NCBI GenBank assembly: GCA_017619975.1
Contig: JAFZRH010000024.1
Span: 1 to 56,706 of the forward strand
Origin: Lachnospiraceae bacterium
Lineage (GTDB): Bacteria; Bacillota; Clostridia; Lachnospirales; Lachnospiraceae
Direction of reading: 5' to 3'
Length of the DNA: 56,706 nucleotides
Below the pieces are notes generated by a model. That model was not told the DNA's origin and did not search any database. It saw nothing but the letters and a program-made list of their open reading frames with translations. The first letter of the stretch is position 1. Each line of letters starts with the position of its first letter. Below are positions 39,980 to 48,934 of this stretch, piece after piece. A program made the translations under genes and the position numbers.

Positions 39980-41056
39980 GTGAAAAAGACCGTGACTTTA
40001 GTGTTGATTGCTTCGATGGTTTTCATGCTGCTGGGAACCGGATGCGGAACGCAGACCGGGGAGACAGGATCCTCGTCGCAAAATGCTGCGACCGCGACGA
40101 AGACTGCCGGTACTAAGCCCGGGACCACAGAAACAGAAGAAATAAGCTGGATCGAAAACAATGATCCGGTGATCGCCGATCTGGTCGGCCGGTACTTCGA
40201 GGCCTCAAGGACCGGTGACGAAGAGGCGCTTCGGGATACGCTGGTTTCGGAAGCGGATATCGATGTTGTTTTTCTGATCATCTTATCCCGGATCTACGAG
40301 GAGTTCCGGAATATCAGAATCTATTCCTGTCCCGGAATGAACGCGGATGAAACCTGCCTCTTTGTTCTCTCTGATGTCAAGTTCGTCAATATCGATCAGC
40401 CGGCAACCAAGAGTTTCGTCATGTATGCCCGTCCTGATAAAGTCACACAGCAGATCCGTCTGATGACAGAAACCGAGCTTCTCGCAGATAAGCAGTCTGC
40501 CGGAACAGCCGAGTGCGCCTATACCTGGTATGCGGATAAATTTGCCGCAAGCCGGAACATCAACGAAATCTATAAGAACGCGAGTAAAGCCTATGAAGAC
40601 GCGCTTGCTCAGGACAGCCGGCTGGCCCACTATGTAGCGCAGTTCGAAAAAGGAAACTACGAGATCCCTACTGCCGAAGAAAGCACCTCTCCGGATGAAG
40701 AAACGACTTCCGAAACCGATCAGACGCCTTCCGAAGAAACAACATCCCCGACAGAACCGACAGATCCCGTTTCAACGGTCTCCGGTGAAACGCTTCTTCC
40801 GACGCCGAAAACCGGTTTTGTCTCCAGCAACAACGTCCGTGTCCGTTCTACGCCGAATACGGAGAGTACGGCCAATGTCCTGATGATGCTGGATTTTGCG
40901 CATGCTGTTCGGATCGTCGGTGAAACAGACGAGTGGTATCACATCGTTGACAATCTGACAGAAAACGGTGCCGGCGGAACGCAAAGCTGCAGCGAACAAG
41001 AAGGTTATATTTTCAAAGAATTTGTAGTGGATTCCTATTCACAGCTTGCGCAGTAA
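39980..41056 (+). CDS. SH3-type lipoprotein, paralog of the protein at 36032
   Basis: 358 residues. Lipoprotein signal with lipobox LGTGC, Cys22. The mature part repeats the extracellular layout of the 36032 gene: YFEASRTGDEEALRDTLVSEADID, DETCLFVLSDVKF, a Thr/Glu-rich linker near 225-260, then SH3-like NNVRVRSTPNTES and VGETDEWYHI. It lacks the long cytoplasmic domain and membrane segment of its paralog, so only the anchoring differs. A ribosome site GAGGGGGAGAG precedes the ATG. glgA follows 22 bases later. Function is unknown. Confidence 0.78.
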   Translation: MKKTVTLVLIASMVFMLLGTGCGTQTGETGSSSQNAATATKTAGTKPGTTETEEISWIENNDPVIADLVGRYFEASRTGDEEALRDTLVSEADIDVVFLIILSRIYEEFRNIRIYSCPGMNADETCLFVLSDVKFVNIDQPATKSFVMYARPDKVTQQIRLMTETELLADKQSAGTAECAYTWYADKFAASRNINEIYKNASKAYEDALAQDSRLAHYVAQFEKGNYEIPTAEESTSPDEETTSETDQTPSEETTSPTEPTDPVSTVSGETLLPTPKTGFVSSNNVRVRSTPNTESTANVLMMLDFAHAVRIVGETDEWYHIVDNLTENGAGGTQSCSEQEGYIFKEFVVDSYSQLAQ

Positions 41057-41078
41057 TATTCATATTTCGGAGTAAAAA

Positions 41079-42917
41079 ATGAGAATCCTGTTTGTGACCA
41101 GTGAATGCGCTCCTTTCAGCAAGTCCGGCGGTCTGGCGGACGTTGCTTTTTCGCTCCCTCCTGCGTTAAAAAGAGCAGGAAATGAAATTGCGATCGTAAC
41201 ACCGCTTTATCGCTGCGTGAAAGACCGTTTTACGGACCAGCTGCATTATGAGGCTTCCCCGACGGTGCGTTTGGGAGATTGGGAAACCCGCTGCGGTTTG
41301 TACCGCGGGGACAGAGACGGCGTCCCGGTCTGGTTTATCGAATACGATGATTTCTTTGACCGTCCGCGCCTGTACGGCTATGAGGATGACGGCCGCCGCT
41401 TTGCTTTCTTCAGCCGGGCCGTGATCGATCTGCTGCCGTATTTCGATTTCCGGCCGGATATCCTGCACTGCAACGACTGGGAGACGGCGCCGGCAGTCCT
41501 ATATCTGAAAAACGATCAGGCCTGGCGCCGGGATCTGCAGGGGATTAAAACCGTCTATACGATTCACAATATCGCTTATCAGGGACAGTTCGGGGCGGCC
41601 GAACTGGAACGGACTTTTGCACTGCCGGGCGGCTGGTATCAGGGCGGACTGGGCTATGAATACGAAGGCCGGCACGATATCAACCTGATGAAAGGCGCGA
41701 TCCTGATGGCTGACGCGGTCTCGACCGTCTCCGCCACCTATGCCAGGGAACTCCATCATCCGGATTTCGGCATGGGACTTGACGGTGTCATGAACCTGGT
41801 AGAGCGAAAGACGTACGGAATTTTAAACGGGATCGATATGGATCATTTCGATCCGGCCGTGGATCCGCAGATCCCGTATCGTTTTACTGTCGGTGACCGC
41901 TCGGGAAAAGCGGCATGCAAGGCTTATATCCAGAAAAAATTCGGACTGTCGCAGGAAGCGGAATGGCCGCTTTTGTGTTCGGTAGCCCGCCTGGTAGAAC
42001 AGAAGGGTGTTGACCTGATCCGTCAGATCCTGCCGGATCTGATGAAGATGGGTGTTCAGCTGATCGTCTTCGGACAGGGCGATCGGGAATATGAGGACTA
42101 TTTCGCCTGGGCAAGTCAGCAGTGGCCCGGTCAGTTCGGCTTTTCCAATGAATTTGACGAAAAAACCGCAAGCGAAGTCTTTGCGGGTTCCGACATGTAT
42201 CTGATGCCATCCCGCTTCGAACCCTGCGGTCTTTCCCAGATGATGGCCATGCGCTACGGAACGGTTCCGATCGTACACGAGACGGGCGGTTTAAAAGATT
42301 CCGTTCGTCCTTACAGTGACTTCGACGGGATCGGAGATGGCTTTTCCTTTGTATCCTATCAGCCGAAAGCGCTTTATCTCGCAATTCAGGCGGCTGTCAA
42401 GCTGTATTTCGGGGATGCCGATACGTTCAGAACGCTCCAGGAACGCTGCATGAAAAAGGATTTCTCCTGGACCAAGAGCGCGGAAATGTATCAGCGGATG
42501 TATGAGGATATCGCGGATGAAGGCACAGGCGGGGAAGAACTATCTTTTGAAGAAGCGTTCGCCATCCTGAAACCGATCTATGAAAAACTGTTTCAATCCT
42601 ACCTGAAACAGCACGGACAGGATTTGCCGGACGATTACAGAAGAGTCGTTCAGGTCCAGATCCTGGGCCGCGGCGCGGGAATCTTTTATCTGGATTTCAG
42701 CAAGGACGGCGTGCTGGTCGTCCCCTGCAATTACAATGACGCGGATGCCTGGCTGGCTGCCAGTTTTGATAATCTGATCGGCATGACGGACGGAACGGTC
42801 TCCGCGGACAAACTTTTCATGAACGGTCAGCTGAAAGTGGAAGGAAACGTGGCGAAGGGAGCTGAGCTGCGGCATATTCTGCAGCCTGTTCTGAAAACCA
42901 GGAAAGAATCAACGTAA
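41079..42917 (+). CDS. glgA: Glycogen synthase with a C-terminal SCP2-like domain
   Basis: 612 residues. Residues 1 to about 482 are GlgA (GT5), which extends alpha-1,4-glucan from ADP-glucose: FSKSGGLADV near residue 13, HCNDWETA, LNGID, and SRFEPCGLSQMMAMRYGTVPIVHETGGL split across 378-405 including the catalytic Glu. From about 490 a further 120 residues follow that GlgA does not normally have: a linker helix, then FDNLIGMTDGTVSADKLFMNGQLKVEGN, which matches the end of SCP2 sterol-carrier-type domains. No other glg gene is adjacent. Confidence 0.9.
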   Translation: MRILFVTSECAPFSKSGGLADVAFSLPPALKRAGNEIAIVTPLYRCVKDRFTDQLHYEASPTVRLGDWETRCGLYRGDRDGVPVWFIEYDDFFDRPRLYGYEDDGRRFAFFSRAVIDLLPYFDFRPDILHCNDWETAPAVLYLKNDQAWRRDLQGIKTVYTIHNIAYQGQFGAAELERTFALPGGWYQGGLGYEYEGRHDINLMKGAILMADAVSTVSATYARELHHPDFGMGLDGVMNLVERKTYGILNGIDMDHFDPAVDPQIPYRFTVGDRSGKAACKAYIQKKFGLSQEAEWPLLCSVARLVEQKGVDLIRQILPDLMKMGVQLIVFGQGDREYEDYFAWASQQWPGQFGFSNEFDEKTASEVFAGSDMYLMPSRFEPCGLSQMMAMRYGTVPIVHETGGLKDSVRPYSDFDGIGDGFSFVSYQPKALYLAIQAAVKLYFGDADTFRTLQERCMKKDFSWTKSAEMYQRMYEDIADEGTGGEELSFEEAFAILKPIYEKLFQSYLKQHGQDLPDDYRRVVQVQILGRGAGIFYLDFSKDGVLVVPCNYNDADAWLAASFDNLIGMTDGTVSADKLFMNGQLKVEGNVAKGAELRHILQPVLKTRKEST

Positions 42918-42966
42918 GAATCATAAAAGTTTTATCGCCGGGAGGCGGAGAAAGGCGGTCCTGACC

Positions 42967-43677
42967 ATGGATGAAATGAGGCTGAACAAATATTTAAGCG
43001 ATACGGGCGTTTGTTCACGCCGGCAGGCGGATAAACTGATTGAAGCGGGCCGGGTGAGTATAAACGGCTTAAAGGCGGAACTCGGACAGAAGGTCACGGA
43101 AGGAGCCAAAGTCTGCGTAGACGGAAAACCTGTCAAAAAGAGTGCCCGTCCGGTTCTGATTGCCGTCAATAAACCCGTCGGAGTCGTAACCACGACGGCA
43201 AAGGAGGAAGCCGCCAATATTGTGACCTATGTCGGATATCCGGAACGGATTTACCCGATCGGACGTCTGGATAAGGATTCCGAAGGACTGATCCTGATGA
43301 CGAATCAGGGGGATCTGGCGGAGAAGATCGCGCATGCCCGGGGACGTCACGAGAAAGAATACCTGGTCACAGTCGATCATGCCGTCACGAAGGAATTCAT
43401 CGAAGCCATGGCGGCCGGCGTCCGTCTCAATGAAAAAACGGTCACGCGCCGCTGCCAGGTCAGTAAAGTCAGCCGAAACCGCTTCCGCATTGTGCTGACA
43501 CAGGGGCTGAACCGGCAGATCCGCCGGATGTGTGAGACGTTCGGATATAAGGTCGTCGAGTTAAGACGGGTACGAATTCTCAATATTACGCTGGGCGATC
43601 TGCAGCTGGGCGAATACCGTGAGATCGTTGGAGAAGAATACGACGCATTGCTGGACGCGCTGGGGATGAAAGAATGA
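42967..43677 (+). CDS. Pseudouridine synthase of the RsuA/RluB/E/F family
   Basis: 236 residues. N-terminal S4 RNA-binding domain (MRLNKYLSDTGVCSRRQADKLIEAGRVSING in two halves) and catalytic domain with NKPVGVVTT and GRLDKDSEGL, catalytic Asp102. The LNKYxSxxGxCSRRxADxxI start and RRMCETFGY end resemble RluF, which modifies 23S rRNA; the exact site cannot be fixed here. It overlaps ligA by four bases. Confidence 0.88.
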   Translation: MDEMRLNKYLSDTGVCSRRQADKLIEAGRVSINGLKAELGQKVTEGAKVCVDGKPVKKSARPVLIAVNKPVGVVTTTAKEEAANIVTYVGYPERIYPIGRLDKDSEGLILMTNQGDLAEKIAHARGRHEKEYLVTVDHAVTKEFIEAMAAGVRLNEKTVTRRCQVSKVSRNRFRIVLTQGLNRQIRRMCETFGYKVVELRRVRILNITLGDLQLGEYREIVGEEYDALLDALGMKE

Positions 43678-45665
43678 TCACGGACGGTGAAAAACAGAAG
43701 ATGATCCGGCGGATGCGGGAAGTGATCCCGATCCTGAAGGAAGCCGCAAAGGCCTACTATCAGGAAAGCCGTGAGATCATGAGCAACCGCGAGTATGACG
43801 CGCTGTATGACGAACTCGTCAAGCTTGAAACCGACAGCGGCATCATATTAAGCAGTTCTCCGACGCAGACGGTCGGATATGAAACCGTGACCAATCTGCC
43901 CAAAAAAGCGCATCCAAGCCCGATGCTCTCACAGAACAAGACCAAATCGGTGGAGGAACTGCAAAGCTTTCTGGGCACGCAGACGGGGCTTTTATCCTGG
44001 AAAATGGACGGTTTGACCGTTGTTTTGACCTATCAGAACGGCGAACTGGCGGAAGCGGTGACACGCGGAAACGGCGAAGTCGGCGCGATCGTGACAGCAA
44101 ATGCGAAAACATTTCTGAATATTCCGCTGAAGATCGGTTTTCGGGAAACGCTGGTACTGCGCGGAGAGGCCGTGATTCGATATGACGATTTTGAGGAGAT
44201 CAACCGTTCTCTGCCGGAGGGCGGAGCACAGTATAAAAATCCGAGAAATCTGTGTTCCGGCTCTGTCCTGCAGTTAAACAGTGCCGTGACAGCGGACCGC
44301 CGGGTCCGTTTTTACGCTTTTTCACTGGTTTCGGCCGGCGGAAAAAGCTTTGCCGCTCACCGTGATGAGCTGGATTTTCTGAACAGACTGGGCTTCGAAA
44401 CAGTCGAATACCGTACGGTAAAGGCAGAAACGCTGCCGGCCGCTGTAGAAGCCTTTGAGCGGGAGATCGGGACGTATCCGATTCCTTCCGACGGATTGGT
44501 TCTTTTAATGGATGACGTTGCTTACGGGAAGAGTCTCGGCACGACGGCCAAGTTTCCGCGGGATTCGATCGCCTTTAAATGGACGGATGAGATCGCGCGG
44601 ACCCGTTTAAAAGAAATCGAGTGGAGCGCTTCGCGCACCGGCCTGATCAATCCGGTCGCGATCTTTGAGCCGGTCGAGCTCGAAGGCACGCAGGTCAGCC
44701 GGGCCAGTGTGCATAATCTGTCGATCCTCGACGAACTGAAGCTCGGCAAGGGCGATGAGATCGGCGTCTACAAGGCCAATATGATCATTCCGCAGATCGC
44801 CGAAAACTATACGCGGTCCGGATCGATCCGCCCGCCCAAAACCTGTCCGGTCTGCGGAGGATCGACCGAGATCCGCGATTCCGGCGAAGCAAAAACACTT
44901 TACTGTCCGAATCCGGACTGCCCGGCAAAGCAGATCAAAAAGTTCGATCTTTTCGTCAGCCGGACCGCTATGAATATCGACGGTCTTTCCGAAGCAACGC
45001 TGGAAAAGCTGATCGACATCGGCGCTGTGAAGGAATACGCGGATCTGTTCCGGCTGGAAATGCAGCGGGAAAAGATCGTTTCACTGGAAGGCTTCGGCGA
45101 AAAAAGCTTCCGGAATCTGCTGAATGCTGCCGAAACCGCTTCCCATACCACGCTGCCGCGGCTGCTCACCGCGCTGGGGATCGCCAATGTAGGTCCTGCG
45201 ACAGCCCGGGTACTGACAAGGTATTTTGAATCGGATCTTGACCGGATCCGCCGGGCATCCGTACAGGAACTGCAGGCGGTTCCGGACGTGGGGCCGATTG
45301 TAGCGGAAGGCATCGCCGCGTATTTTGCCGGTTCCGAAAACGTCCGTGAGCTGGATGCCCTCCTGCCGTATCTGAAGCTGGAAAGCGCGGAGAGCGGGAA
45401 AGAGCCCGCCACGCAAAGCCTTGCCGGTCTGACCTTTGTCATAACCGGATCGCTGGAGCATTTCCCGAACCGCGAAGCCTTAAAGGCGAAGATCGAAGCG
45501 CTGGGCGGCAAAGCGGCCGGCGCGGTCTCGGCGAAGACGACGGCGCTGATCAACAACGACGCCGCTTCGAATTCCACGAAGAACCAGACCGCGAAGAAGC
45601 TGGGCATCCCGGTCCTGACGGAAGAGGAGTTCCTGGAGAAATACCAGATTCGTGCTGATTTATAA
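43674..45665 (+). CDS. ligA: NAD-dependent DNA ligase LigA
   Basis: 663 residues, the normal length. Domain Ia (EIMSNREYDALYDEL), adenylation domain with the KxDG nucleophile as K110-M-D-G, OB fold, four-Cys zinc finger (CPVCGG and CPNPDCP near residues 390-420), HhH region (LLTALGIANVGPATARVL) and C-terminal BRCT (LAGLTFVITGSLEHFPNREALKAKIEALGG in part). KMDG and the NGEVGAIVTANA motif, in place of the common KLDG and GEDVTxN, place it in a divergent clostridial clade. It may be a second ligase rather than the sole one; this cannot be told from one window. Confidence 0.93.
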   Translation: MITDGEKQKMIRRMREVIPILKEAAKAYYQESREIMSNREYDALYDELVKLETDSGIILSSSPTQTVGYETVTNLPKKAHPSPMLSQNKTKSVEELQSFLGTQTGLLSWKMDGLTVVLTYQNGELAEAVTRGNGEVGAIVTANAKTFLNIPLKIGFRETLVLRGEAVIRYDDFEEINRSLPEGGAQYKNPRNLCSGSVLQLNSAVTADRRVRFYAFSLVSAGGKSFAAHRDELDFLNRLGFETVEYRTVKAETLPAAVEAFEREIGTYPIPSDGLVLLMDDVAYGKSLGTTAKFPRDSIAFKWTDEIARTRLKEIEWSASRTGLINPVAIFEPVELEGTQVSRASVHNLSILDELKLGKGDEIGVYKANMIIPQIAENYTRSGSIRPPKTCPVCGGSTEIRDSGEAKTLYCPNPDCPAKQIKKFDLFVSRTAMNIDGLSEATLEKLIDIGAVKEYADLFRLEMQREKIVSLEGFGEKSFRNLLNAAETASHTTLPRLLTALGIANVGPATARVLTRYFESDLDRIRRASVQELQAVPDVGPIVAEGIAAYFAGSENVRELDALLPYLKLESAESGKEPATQSLAGLTFVITGSLEHFPNREALKAKIEALGGKAAGAVSAKTTALINNDAASNSTKNQTAKKLGIPVLTEEEFLEKYQIRADL

Positions 45666-45698
45666 TATCTGCCCGCTCTAAAGAATCAGGGGTTTATT

Positions 45699-46574
45699 AT
45701 GCGTTACGAAGGACAGATTTACCGGCCTCCGAGCGAGGCCTACAGCTATATCCTGCAGGTGACGGTCGGCTGCAGCCACAACGCCTGCACCTTCTGCAAC
45801 ATGTATGCGGATAAACAGTTCCATATCCGGCCGCTTTCAGACGTGCTGGAGGATCTTGCCATGGCCCGGCGTGCCTACCGCTATGTGGAGCGGATCTTTC
45901 TGGCGGACGGAGATGCTCTGATTGTCCGGACCGAAACGCTGCTGGAGATCCTGCAGGCAATTCATAAACTGTTCCCCGAGTGCGAGCGCATCACGAGCTA
46001 TGCTTCCGCCCGCGACCTGCTCCTCAAAACGCCGGAAGAACTGAAAACGCTTCGCGAAGCCGGTCTGGAGATGGTCTATCTGGGTCTGGAATCCGGCAGC
46101 GAGCGGATCCTGAAGGCCATCAACAAAGGCGTGACCGTAGAGGAGACCGTACGAGCCTGCCTGAAAGCAAAGGAAGCCGGCATCCGGCTTTCGATCACGC
46201 AGATCACGGGGCTGGCCGGGCAGGACGGCATGGAAGAAAATGCGTCGGAATCCGCCAAAGCGCTTTCCCGCATTAAACCGGAATACATCGGCATCATGAC
46301 GCTGACGCTGCGGCGCGGCACGCCCATGACGAGGGATTTCGAGGCCGGCCGCTTTAAACGTCTGACCCCGAAGCAGATCGTGGAAGAGATGCGGATGCTT
46401 GTCGCAGATCTTGACAGCGAAGGCAGCGTCCTGCGTTCCAACCATATTTCCAACTATGTGCAGCTGCGCGGGACCATGAACCGGGACAAAGAAGCCATGC
46501 TGCGGCAGCTGGACCTGGCTCTTTCCAGCGGAAAACTCGAAAATGAGTACATTTCTTATCTGGAAAATCTCTGA
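45699..46574 (+). CDS. Radical SAM protein
   Basis: 291 residues. The 4Fe-4S cysteines are at 25, 30 and 33 in GCSHNACTFCNMY, a C-x4-C-x2-C spacing rather than the more usual C-x3-C-x2-C; closely related proteins share it as far as I recall. SYASARDLL, VYLGLESGSERIL and the GI.LSITQITGLAG strand give a normal TIM-barrel core. No additional cluster-binding or B12 domain is present. The substrate is unknown. It follows ligA by 33 bases and ends 87 bases before the EF-G paralog. Confidence 0.85.
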   Translation: MRYEGQIYRPPSEAYSYILQVTVGCSHNACTFCNMYADKQFHIRPLSDVLEDLAMARRAYRYVERIFLADGDALIVRTETLLEILQAIHKLFPECERITSYASARDLLLKTPEELKTLREAGLEMVYLGLESGSERILKAINKGVTVEETVRACLKAKEAGIRLSITQITGLAGQDGMEENASESAKALSRIKPEYIGIMTLTLRRGTPMTRDFEAGRFKRLTPKQIVEEMRMLVADLDSEGSVLRSNHISNYVQLRGTMNRDKEAMLRQLDLALSSGKLENEYISYLENL

Positions 46575-46580
46575 TTATGC

Positions 46581-46609
46581 TTGAAATACGGGACGTTTTC
46601 CTGTATACT
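46581..46609 (+). promoter_or_regulatory. Promoter of the EF-G paralog
   Basis: TTGAAA (46581-46586), 17-base spacer, TATACT (46604-46609). The start codon lies about 50 bases downstream. Confidence 0.78.
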
Positions 46610-46661
46610 GTTTATTCGGCAATACATATCCCGCGTATTATTTTAAGGAGGATTGAACAAT

Positions 46662-48755
46662 ATGAAGGTTTATTCGACCAAGGACATTCGTAACGTAGCG
46701 GTCTTGGGCCACGGCAGCTGCGGTAAAACCACGCTGGTAGAAGCCGCAGCATACGTTACCGGTGTTATCTCCCGTATGGGCAAGGTCACGGACGGAACCA
46801 CCATCAGTGACTTTGATAAGGAAGAGCAGAAGCGTACCTTCTCCATCAGCACCACGATCGTTCCCATCGAATGGGAAGGCAAGAAGATCAATTTCCTGGA
46901 CACGCCCGGCTATTTCGACTTCGTCGGTGAAGCGGAAGAGGCCGTCAGCGCTGCCGATGCCGCTCTGATCGTCGTCAACGGCAAGGCCGGCGTGCAGGTC
47001 GGCGTACAGAAAGCCTGGGCGCTTTGCGAAAAGCTGGGACTTCCCCGCATGTTCTTCGTCACCAACATGGACGACGACAATGCCAACTACGCCCGCGTCT
47101 GCGAAGAGCTGAAGAATACGTTCGGCACGAAGGTCGCGCCGTTCCAGGTTCCTTTCCGCGAAGGCGATAAGCTGGCCGGTTTTGTGAATGTTCCCAAGAT
47201 GAGCGCCCGCAAGTTTACGGGTACCAAGGGCGAATATGTGGAATGCGATATTCCCGCTTCCGCCAAGGATCTTCTGGAAGAGACTCACGCGCAGCTGATG
47301 GAAGCCGTCGCCGAGACCGATGAAGAATTGATGGAGCGCTATTTTGAAGGCGAAGAATTTACGCCCGAAGAGATTGCGAACGCGCTCAATACCAGCGTCG
47401 CGGCCGGTGATCTGGTCCCTGTCCTGATGGGCTCCGGCTTAAACTGCTACGGCGTCGGCGTGCTGCTGCACGATATCGACAAGTATCTGCCTTCGCCGGC
47501 CGACTGCAAGATCAGCGGTACCAATGTCCGCACGGAACAAGAATTTGCGGCCGATTATGACGAAAGCAAAGCTCCTACGGCAAAAGTCTTCAAGACCCTT
47601 ATCGATCCGTTCCTTGGCAAGTACTCCTATCTGAAGGTCTGCTCCGGTGTCTTAAAGGCTGATACGGTTCTGTTCAACGTACAGAAAGAGACCGAAGAAA
47701 AGGTCGCGCGTCTTTATCTGATGCGCGGCAAAGAAGCCATCGAAGTTCCCGAACTGCATGCGGGTGATATCGGCGCCATCGCGAAGATGATGTCCGCCGC
47801 GACCGGTGACAGCCTGGCCTCCAAGGCAGAGCCGATCGCGTATCCGTTGCCCGATATTTCCAAGCCTTACACCAGCCAGGCTTACCGTGCTGTCAATAAA
47901 GGCGATGAAGACAAGCTGGCCACTTCCCTTGCCAAACTGATGGAAGAGGATCTGACCTTAAAGTCCGTCAACGACAAGGAAAACCGTCAGCTGCTGCTTT
48001 ACGGCATCGGCGATCAGCAGCTGGAAGTCACCATGAGCAAACTGGAAGCCCGCTACAAAGTAAAGGCCGAGCTTTACAAGCCGAAGGTGGCCTACCGCGA
48101 GACCATCCGCGGCAGCGTGAAGGTCCAGGGCAAGCACAAGAAACAGTCCGGCGGTCACGGTCAGTACGGCGACGTTGTCATGGAATTCGAGCCCAGCGGC
48201 GATCTGGATACGTCTTACGTATTCGAAGAGAAGATCGTCGGCGGCGTCGTTCCGAAGAACTACTTCCCGGCTGTTGAAAAGGGTATTCAGGAAATGGTCG
48301 TGAAAGGCCCGCTGGCCGGTTATCCGATCGTCGGCTTAAAGGCGACGCTGGTCTTCGGTTCCTACCATCCGGTAGACTCTTCCGAAATGGCATTCAAGCT
48401 TGCCGCGCATCTGGCTGTCAAGAACTGCTTCGCCGATAAGGCCTCCCGCCCCGTTCTGCTGGAACCGATCGCTTCCGTGAAGGTCACGGTTCCGGATAAG
48501 TTCACCGGCGACGTCATGGGAGATATGAACAAGCGCCGCGGCCGTGTGCTGGGTATGACGCCCGACCACAAGGGCAATCAGGTCATTGAAGCGGACTGCC
48601 CGATGTCCGAACTGTACGGCTACAATACCGACCTCAGATCCATGACCGGCGGTATCGGCAATTTCACCTATGAATTTGCCCGCTATGAACAGGCGCCGCA
48701 GGACGTGCAGGACAAGGAAGTCGCCGCCCGGGCTGCGGAACAGGACGAAGAGTAA
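46662..48755 (+). CDS. Elongation factor G-like translational GTPase (EF-G paralog)
   Basis: 697 residues with the five-domain EF-G plan. P-loop GHGSCGKTT at 16-24, DTPGYFDF for G3, and NMDD in place of NKxD at G4. The domain IV/V part includes GGHGQYGDVVMEFEP and MGDMNKRRGRVLGM. The P-loop and G4 wording, and its place outside the rpsL-rpsG-fusA-tuf cluster, indicate the second EF-G-like protein seen in many Clostridia, not the housekeeping factor. Whether it acts in translocation, recycling or a stress role is open. The ATG at 46662 is preferred over TTG 46653 because AAGGAGGAT ends at 46652. Confidence 0.85.
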   Translation: MKVYSTKDIRNVAVLGHGSCGKTTLVEAAAYVTGVISRMGKVTDGTTISDFDKEEQKRTFSISTTIVPIEWEGKKINFLDTPGYFDFVGEAEEAVSAADAALIVVNGKAGVQVGVQKAWALCEKLGLPRMFFVTNMDDDNANYARVCEELKNTFGTKVAPFQVPFREGDKLAGFVNVPKMSARKFTGTKGEYVECDIPASAKDLLEETHAQLMEAVAETDEELMERYFEGEEFTPEEIANALNTSVAAGDLVPVLMGSGLNCYGVGVLLHDIDKYLPSPADCKISGTNVRTEQEFAADYDESKAPTAKVFKTLIDPFLGKYSYLKVCSGVLKADTVLFNVQKETEEKVARLYLMRGKEAIEVPELHAGDIGAIAKMMSAATGDSLASKAEPIAYPLPDISKPYTSQAYRAVNKGDEDKLATSLAKLMEEDLTLKSVNDKENRQLLLYGIGDQQLEVTMSKLEARYKVKAELYKPKVAYRETIRGSVKVQGKHKKQSGGHGQYGDVVMEFEPSGDLDTSYVFEEKIVGGVVPKNYFPAVEKGIQEMVVKGPLAGYPIVGLKATLVFGSYHPVDSSEMAFKLAAHLAVKNCFADKASRPVLLEPIASVKVTVPDKFTGDVMGDMNKRRGRVLGMTPDHKGNQVIEADCPMSELYGYNTDLRSMTGGIGNFTYEFARYEQAPQDVQDKEVAARAAEQDEE

Positions 48756-48767
48756 AAACAAATCAGG

Positions 48768-48792
48768 AAAAGGTGCCGTCCGGCACCTTTTT
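48768..48792 (+). terminator. Terminator of the EF-G paralog
   Basis: AAAAGGTGCC (48768-48777), loop GTCC, GGCACCTTTTT (48782-48792) followed by more T. A standard rho-independent terminator. Confidence 0.9.
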
Positions 48793-48847
48793 CTTTTTTT
48801 TCTGTTCCGGAATCCCGGTTAATATCTTTATTCTATGGCGTCTGCGC

Positions 48848-48875
48848 TTGACTAAAAAAATTAATCTGGTATACT
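48848..48875 (+). promoter_or_regulatory. Promoter of the 2-hydroxyacid dehydrogenase gene
   Basis: TTGACT (48848-48853), 16-base spacer, TATACT (48870-48875). The predicted start rules out the in-frame codon at 48773. Confidence 0.75.
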
Positions 48876-48934
48876 GTTTACAGATAGTTGTTTTGTACCC
48901 GAATACTGAATATGCGAGGAGGAACAGAAAAGAC

